From Ancylostoma caninum (lineage: Eukaryota; Nematoda; Chromadorea; Rhabditida; Ancylostomatidae), in the NCBI GenBank assembly GCA_037903475.1, contig JBAJFG010000400.1, forward strand, positions 124,001 to 188,000: a stretch of 64,000 nt of DNA. The letters are read 5' to 3'. Positions 60,792-64,000 of this stretch are shown here, piece after piece. Position 1 is the stretch's first letter; each line of letters begins with the position of its first letter. The position numbers and the translations under genes are program-made. The notes under the pieces were generated by a model. It saw only the letters and a list, made by a program, of their open reading frames with translations, did no database searches and had not been told where the DNA came from.

Positions 60792-61958
60792 AGGTTGTCC
60801 GAAAAGTAATTAGACAAATCTAACATGTTGCAGTTTTGTTACTCATTTGATTTGAACTCACTGTCAATCAATCTTGTAATCTCCATTGCGTTCGACCACG
60901 TAGCGCCATCTATCTGGAAGGGAGCGGATCCCACGGGCGAAGAAGTCAGGAGATTTTGAGCTCAAGAAGTCGTCGACTGCTTTCTTGACTTCGGCTCTGT
61001 CTTTGAATTTCTTTCCCGCAAAAAAATTGGAGCGATCTGAAGACGTGGTAATCGCTTGGCGCTAAGTCAGGCGAATATGGTGGGTGGGGTACTAAATCGA
61101 TTCCGAGATCTGCCAACTTCTCACAGCTCTTCTTGGAAGTGTGTGGTCTTGCATTGTCCAAAAGGAGAAGGATTCTGTCTCTCCCGGGGTATCGACTCCG
61201 CAGGATTCCGACCACTTTCTCCAATTGGCTACAAAACAAGTCAGAGTCCATCATAGATCCAGTTGGGACCAGCTCCCAGAAGACTGGACCACTGATGTCC
61301 CACTAAAACGAAAGGAGCTCATTCTTGCCATGGTTTTCGCGCTTCGGCTGCGCTCTTTGTAGGTCCTCGAGATCCAACCAAATGTACGGCGACGGCTGAG
61401 GAGAGAAGTGCACACGTCAACGCGCCTCTTCTTGTCCCATGTGCTCAGGGCGTAAGGGAAAATTCGAGGCAGCTTCGGAACCTTGCCAGAAGTCCTAAGG
61501 ATGTCATGAACGGTGGACTTTGGAGTTTGGGTAAGGCTCGCCATGTCGCGCAGAGAGAGATCCGGCTGGGCTTCACAGTGGCGATTACGAGGCTTCTTTT
61601 CTGGGTGAGGGGTCTTCCTGTACGAGGAGCTTCGTCAAGGGACTCTTCTCCATTCTTGAACTTGCGGCACCAAATGAAGCATGTCGGTCGGGAGGGGGCT
61701 CGGTCGCCCATGGAATCCAGCGGGAACCGGTAGGCCTCGTCCGCTGTACGGCCGCTACGGTACTGCAGAAGTAGATTTGCTCGGTAGACCTTCTTCAGAT
61801 CCATAGTTGATAAATGGTTCTCTTTACTGTACGGCTTCTTTTATAGTAAGTTGTACACTAACATGTAAATTCCTGTTTGTCCATCTTCGCAAGTGACCAA
61901 GATATCACATTCAAAACTTACCATACCAATTTGTCTAATTACTTTTCGGACAATCTAA
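60792..61958 (-). mobile_element. Mariner element with both inverted termini and TA flanks
   Basis: The left end TTAGGTTGTCCGAAAAGTAA is mirrored by the right end, which reads TTAGATTGTCCGAAAAGTAA when inverted. TA flanks both sides (60790-60791, 61959-61960). The element is 1167 bp and carries a broken transposase. It sits in the intron between exons 62968 and 60700 of the aspartic protease gene. Confidence 0.92.
60946..61804 (-). pseudogene. Mariner transposase, frameshifted
   Basis: The start is MDLKKVYRANLLLQYRSGRT, followed by CFIWCRKFKNGEESLDEAPR and the TGRP hinge. The frame then shifts: a second frame carries MASLTQTPKSTVHDIL and KKRRVDVCTSLLSR. A third carries FWELVPTG, LLLDNARPHTSKK and PPYSPDLAPSDYH. 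The second and third catalytic Asp are separated by 34 residues, the DD34D spacing of true mariners. The TGDE block for the first Asp is not identifiable, probably deleted. At least two frameshifts make it inactive. Confidence 0.9.
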
Positions 61959-61960
61959 TA

Positions 61961-62967
61961 CTTTGATGGTTTCAGGAGCTTCGGCCGCAACATGCTGACT
62001 GCACCGGGGCCAATTTATTGTCGTTGTTGTGTTAGGTGTGTGCAACAGTTCCAAAGCAGTTAAACTTGATTTTTCAAAACACCATAACTCGGCTCAGAAT
62101 CAATATTTTTTTCAAACCAGGAAGCATTAGCATCTGATTTCTTTTTTCATTCCGTTTTTTCGAATCTTTTCGATCCGGAGATATCCTAGCGAACAGCCGG
62201 CTATTCTAATACTCTGTTGAACATGCCATGGATTTAGCAAACAGCTGAAATTGTTTGGTCGATTGACATAATGTTGATCGTGAGTAGAGGAATAGAGTGA
62301 CACTACTGCGCAGTTTCTTTGGGAGTAAAACGCATTTGCGCGAGCGCTACAAATGTTCGGATTGTCAGCTCTCCCACTCGTCAACGACTAGACCAGGTAA
62401 GGCCCACGGCATACTACACAGCGACGCCGTCGCTGCGACCGTTCACCATCAAATGTTTTCGCTCAATTGGTACTATGCCTTCACGCCATTTCGTGATAAC
62501 AGTGTCTTAAAATACGAGAACTTGTAACATTTTATTCTCATCATTTCCATTCATTTTCTTCACACCAACGGTGAAGCTATGAACAATGTCATCGGCTTAA
62601 AGGTGTAGCAGTGTAGCTGCGGATACTCAGGCTACAAAAAAAAAGAAGAAAAAATGGATACTTTTTTCATTTATTATAAAAGTTTCATTATAAATATGAC
62701 AAGAGTTGGTCACTCAAGCGGTTACGAGTCATACTGCTCCGTTCCGTTCCGTTCCGCAAAAGATCTCTGTTATCCGCGGAGAGGGGCGAACCTGCGCTTC
62801 GTGTGGTTTTCAGCTCGCCCAAAAGTTACGTGCCACAAGGGCCTCAAACTCTAGTTTAGTCCGTTAATATTTGAAAGCAGCATCATTTTAGGCTTAGAAA
62901 AAAATTCAGGAAATTCCATATTTTAGAGAACGTACGACGAACAGTGAGCCAGGAGGAAGAGACCTAC
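61961..62967. other. Intronic sequence of the protease gene with a solitary terminus
   Basis: TTAGGTGTGTGCAACAGTTC at 62032 matches the termini of the 39186-41862 element, and similarity continues through CATAACTCGGCTCAGAATCA. No matching inverse end was found to the right. Nothing else is recognised. Confidence 0.5.
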
Positions 62968-63085
62968 TTCTACTTCTTTTCAGGAAAACTGTGAATACTG
63001 GCTGCTCGAGTAGCCCAAGTTTGACGGCTCGATGTAGAGGTGCACCTGGCATGCATCCTAATCCAAGTACGCCATCAAAATGCAT

Positions 63086-64000
63086 CTGGAACAAGTCCGT
63101 AGTTTTAGGAATGAATTTTGCGAGATAGCACTCGGGACTTATTTCATCGAATCAGTAGACACACGAATAATATTAAACCTAGACCGATATTCAAGATCAA
63201 AACGTTAGAAATGAGGACGTTTTCCTCGACAAAAACCAGAAGAACATAAAACGGAAGGCAAAAACGGGCGGAAAACGGAAAATTCCACACACTCTGATGT
63301 CGACTCATAATCTGCCTGTTGGAGATAAGGACGTGGAGGATTCTAAGCGTTGCGGAGATCCATCCGCCTCAGAATACAGCACTATAGATCATGGTAGTCC
63401 ATCGACCCGGTCTTGGCGAGCCTTTGGCTCAGCCAATTCAAACGCGATCAAAACTGCATTAGCAAGTATTAACTGGTGGGAAGTGTTAGTATGCCACAGC
63501 TCACGCCTTCCCCTTGCCCTAATTCTTGCATCCAAGCCCATGAAGTATGCAGATACTTACTGGCGACAAAGTGATCTACTTCAGCCGCATCTGACCGGGT
63601 GCCTCCGACATTCTTCAAATCATTTGCCAACTCCCTGGCTTTGACCCACATTTTCAGTATAACTCCACCGCTTGGTTAAAAAAAACCATGTCCCTGCAAG
63701 CATCTCAGAGCTCAAGAAAAAAATCACCGAACATGACGAGTCAGAGATGACAGTCTCCAATTTCTTCGTCCCACAGCTTACCGTGGTTTCCCGTGTTCTG
63801 TACAAAATTTGCCAGGGATATGCTCATAAAATAAATAGTGGCCTCTAATGGAAATCGCACTTCCTGTCAAGGTTATATTACAGCTCAGTAAAGTTGTGGA
63901 AAAAATGAAGTCGATGAAGAAAAAATGGCAAAGCTTCAGCCTCTTCACCGACTTAATATTACTCTTAAAAGTGACCTACCAAAATTGACACTCACATGAA
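63086..64000. other. Right edge: no gene recognised
   Basis: At 63239-63297 a block (AAACGGAAAATTCCACACAC then TCTG) matches the inner repeat and end of the hAT-like element at 17489-18595. A minus-strand stretch at 63555-63651 (VKARELANDLKNVGG) looks coding-like and ends at a good donor (GTAAGTATC), but I cannot place it in a family. Missing 5' exons of the protease gene were not seen here. Confidence 0.4.

Larger units (their letters stand above)
57761..63085 (-). pseudogene. Pepsin-family (A1) aspartic protease with in-frame stop, 5' end not found
   Basis: Secreted or lysosomal aspartic proteases of this family digest proteins; blood-feeding nematodes carry many. Four minus-strand exons join in phase: 63085-62968 (FDGVLGLG, EQPVFTVFLK), 60700-60585 (GGMITYGAFDSENC), 60471-60343 (SDTGSSFI, the second active-site Asp) and 58027-57761 (YFIECDAS, SWLLGDPFIREYCHIYD, stop). 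Exon 60700-60585 contains TAG at 60596-60594, in the setting Y-stop-QIK where relatives usually have YWQ; one base change from TGG explains it. Exons with the first DTG and the flap are not found; they may lie right of 64000 or be lost. The first exon is shorter than usual between FDGVLGLG and the next motif. Introns of about 2.3 kb are filled with repeats. It is best called a pseudogene, unless the TAG is a sequencing error or polymorphism. Confidence 0.75.

Noticed and set aside
63297..63644. 115-codon plus ORF as a CR1-like N-terminal fragment
   Set aside because: One string (AIKTALASINWWEVL) looked LINE-like, but no further motif follows in any frame.
1..64000. tRNA, rRNA or CRISPR loci
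   Set aside because: I scanned for T-loop signatures, conserved rRNA blocks and regularly spaced direct repeats with unique spacers and found none convincing; the tandem arrays have no spacers.

Overview
The window reads as a piece of nuclear genome from a clade V nematode, most likely a strongylid such as a hookworm. That is inference. It rests on compact exons with GT-AG introns and TTTCAG-like acceptors, an endophilin A that can be spliced together to a nematode-like length, a nematode-style pepsin-family aspartic protease, and a dense load of RTE, CR1-like, Penelope-like and mariner relics with many short inverted-repeat elements. I see no rRNA, tRNA, CRISPR or bacterial operon structure.

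Layout. 1-2926 (minus): the 5' part of a proteasome beta subunit (PSMB2 / pbs-4 family), six exons, last exon(s) off the left edge; its first intron holds two short elements with 8-bp target duplications. 3328-3450: a CR1-like scrap. 7563-13022 (minus): a complete 11-exon endophilin A (unc-57-like; BAR plus SH3, 376 aa), with two inverted-repeat elements in its introns. 13100-33400: about 20 kb with no gene I recognise, but with a 164-bp hairpin element, a hAT-like non-autonomous element, a possible tiny two-exon gene and some coding-like ORFs. 33421-36861 (minus): an intact RTE-type non-LTR retrotransposon with one 995-aa endonuclease/reverse-transcriptase ORF and an 18-bp target duplication. 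36880-42000: inverted-repeat elements and a 15-unit GC-rich minisatellite lying between two near-identical 30-bp inverted termini. 42400-45900: broken RTE copies in both orientations and degenerate CCCACC-rich repeats. 47270-49555 (minus): a 5'-truncated CR1/jockey-like LINE. 50800-52640: a Penelope-like fragment with a GIY-YIG domain and mariner N-terminal scraps. 54250-56625: degenerate tandem arrays. 57250-57690: a mariner relic. 57761-63085 (minus): an aspartic protease gene in at least four exons, with an in-frame stop at a position normally held by Trp and a mariner inserted in an intron.

The three host genes (proteasome subunit, endophilin, aspartic protease) share a strand but are separated by kilobases and show no functional link or operon spacing. 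The most striking objects are the apparently intact RTE, the disabled aspartic protease, the array enclosed by inverted termini, and several non-autonomous DNA transposons whose ends and target duplications can be read directly.
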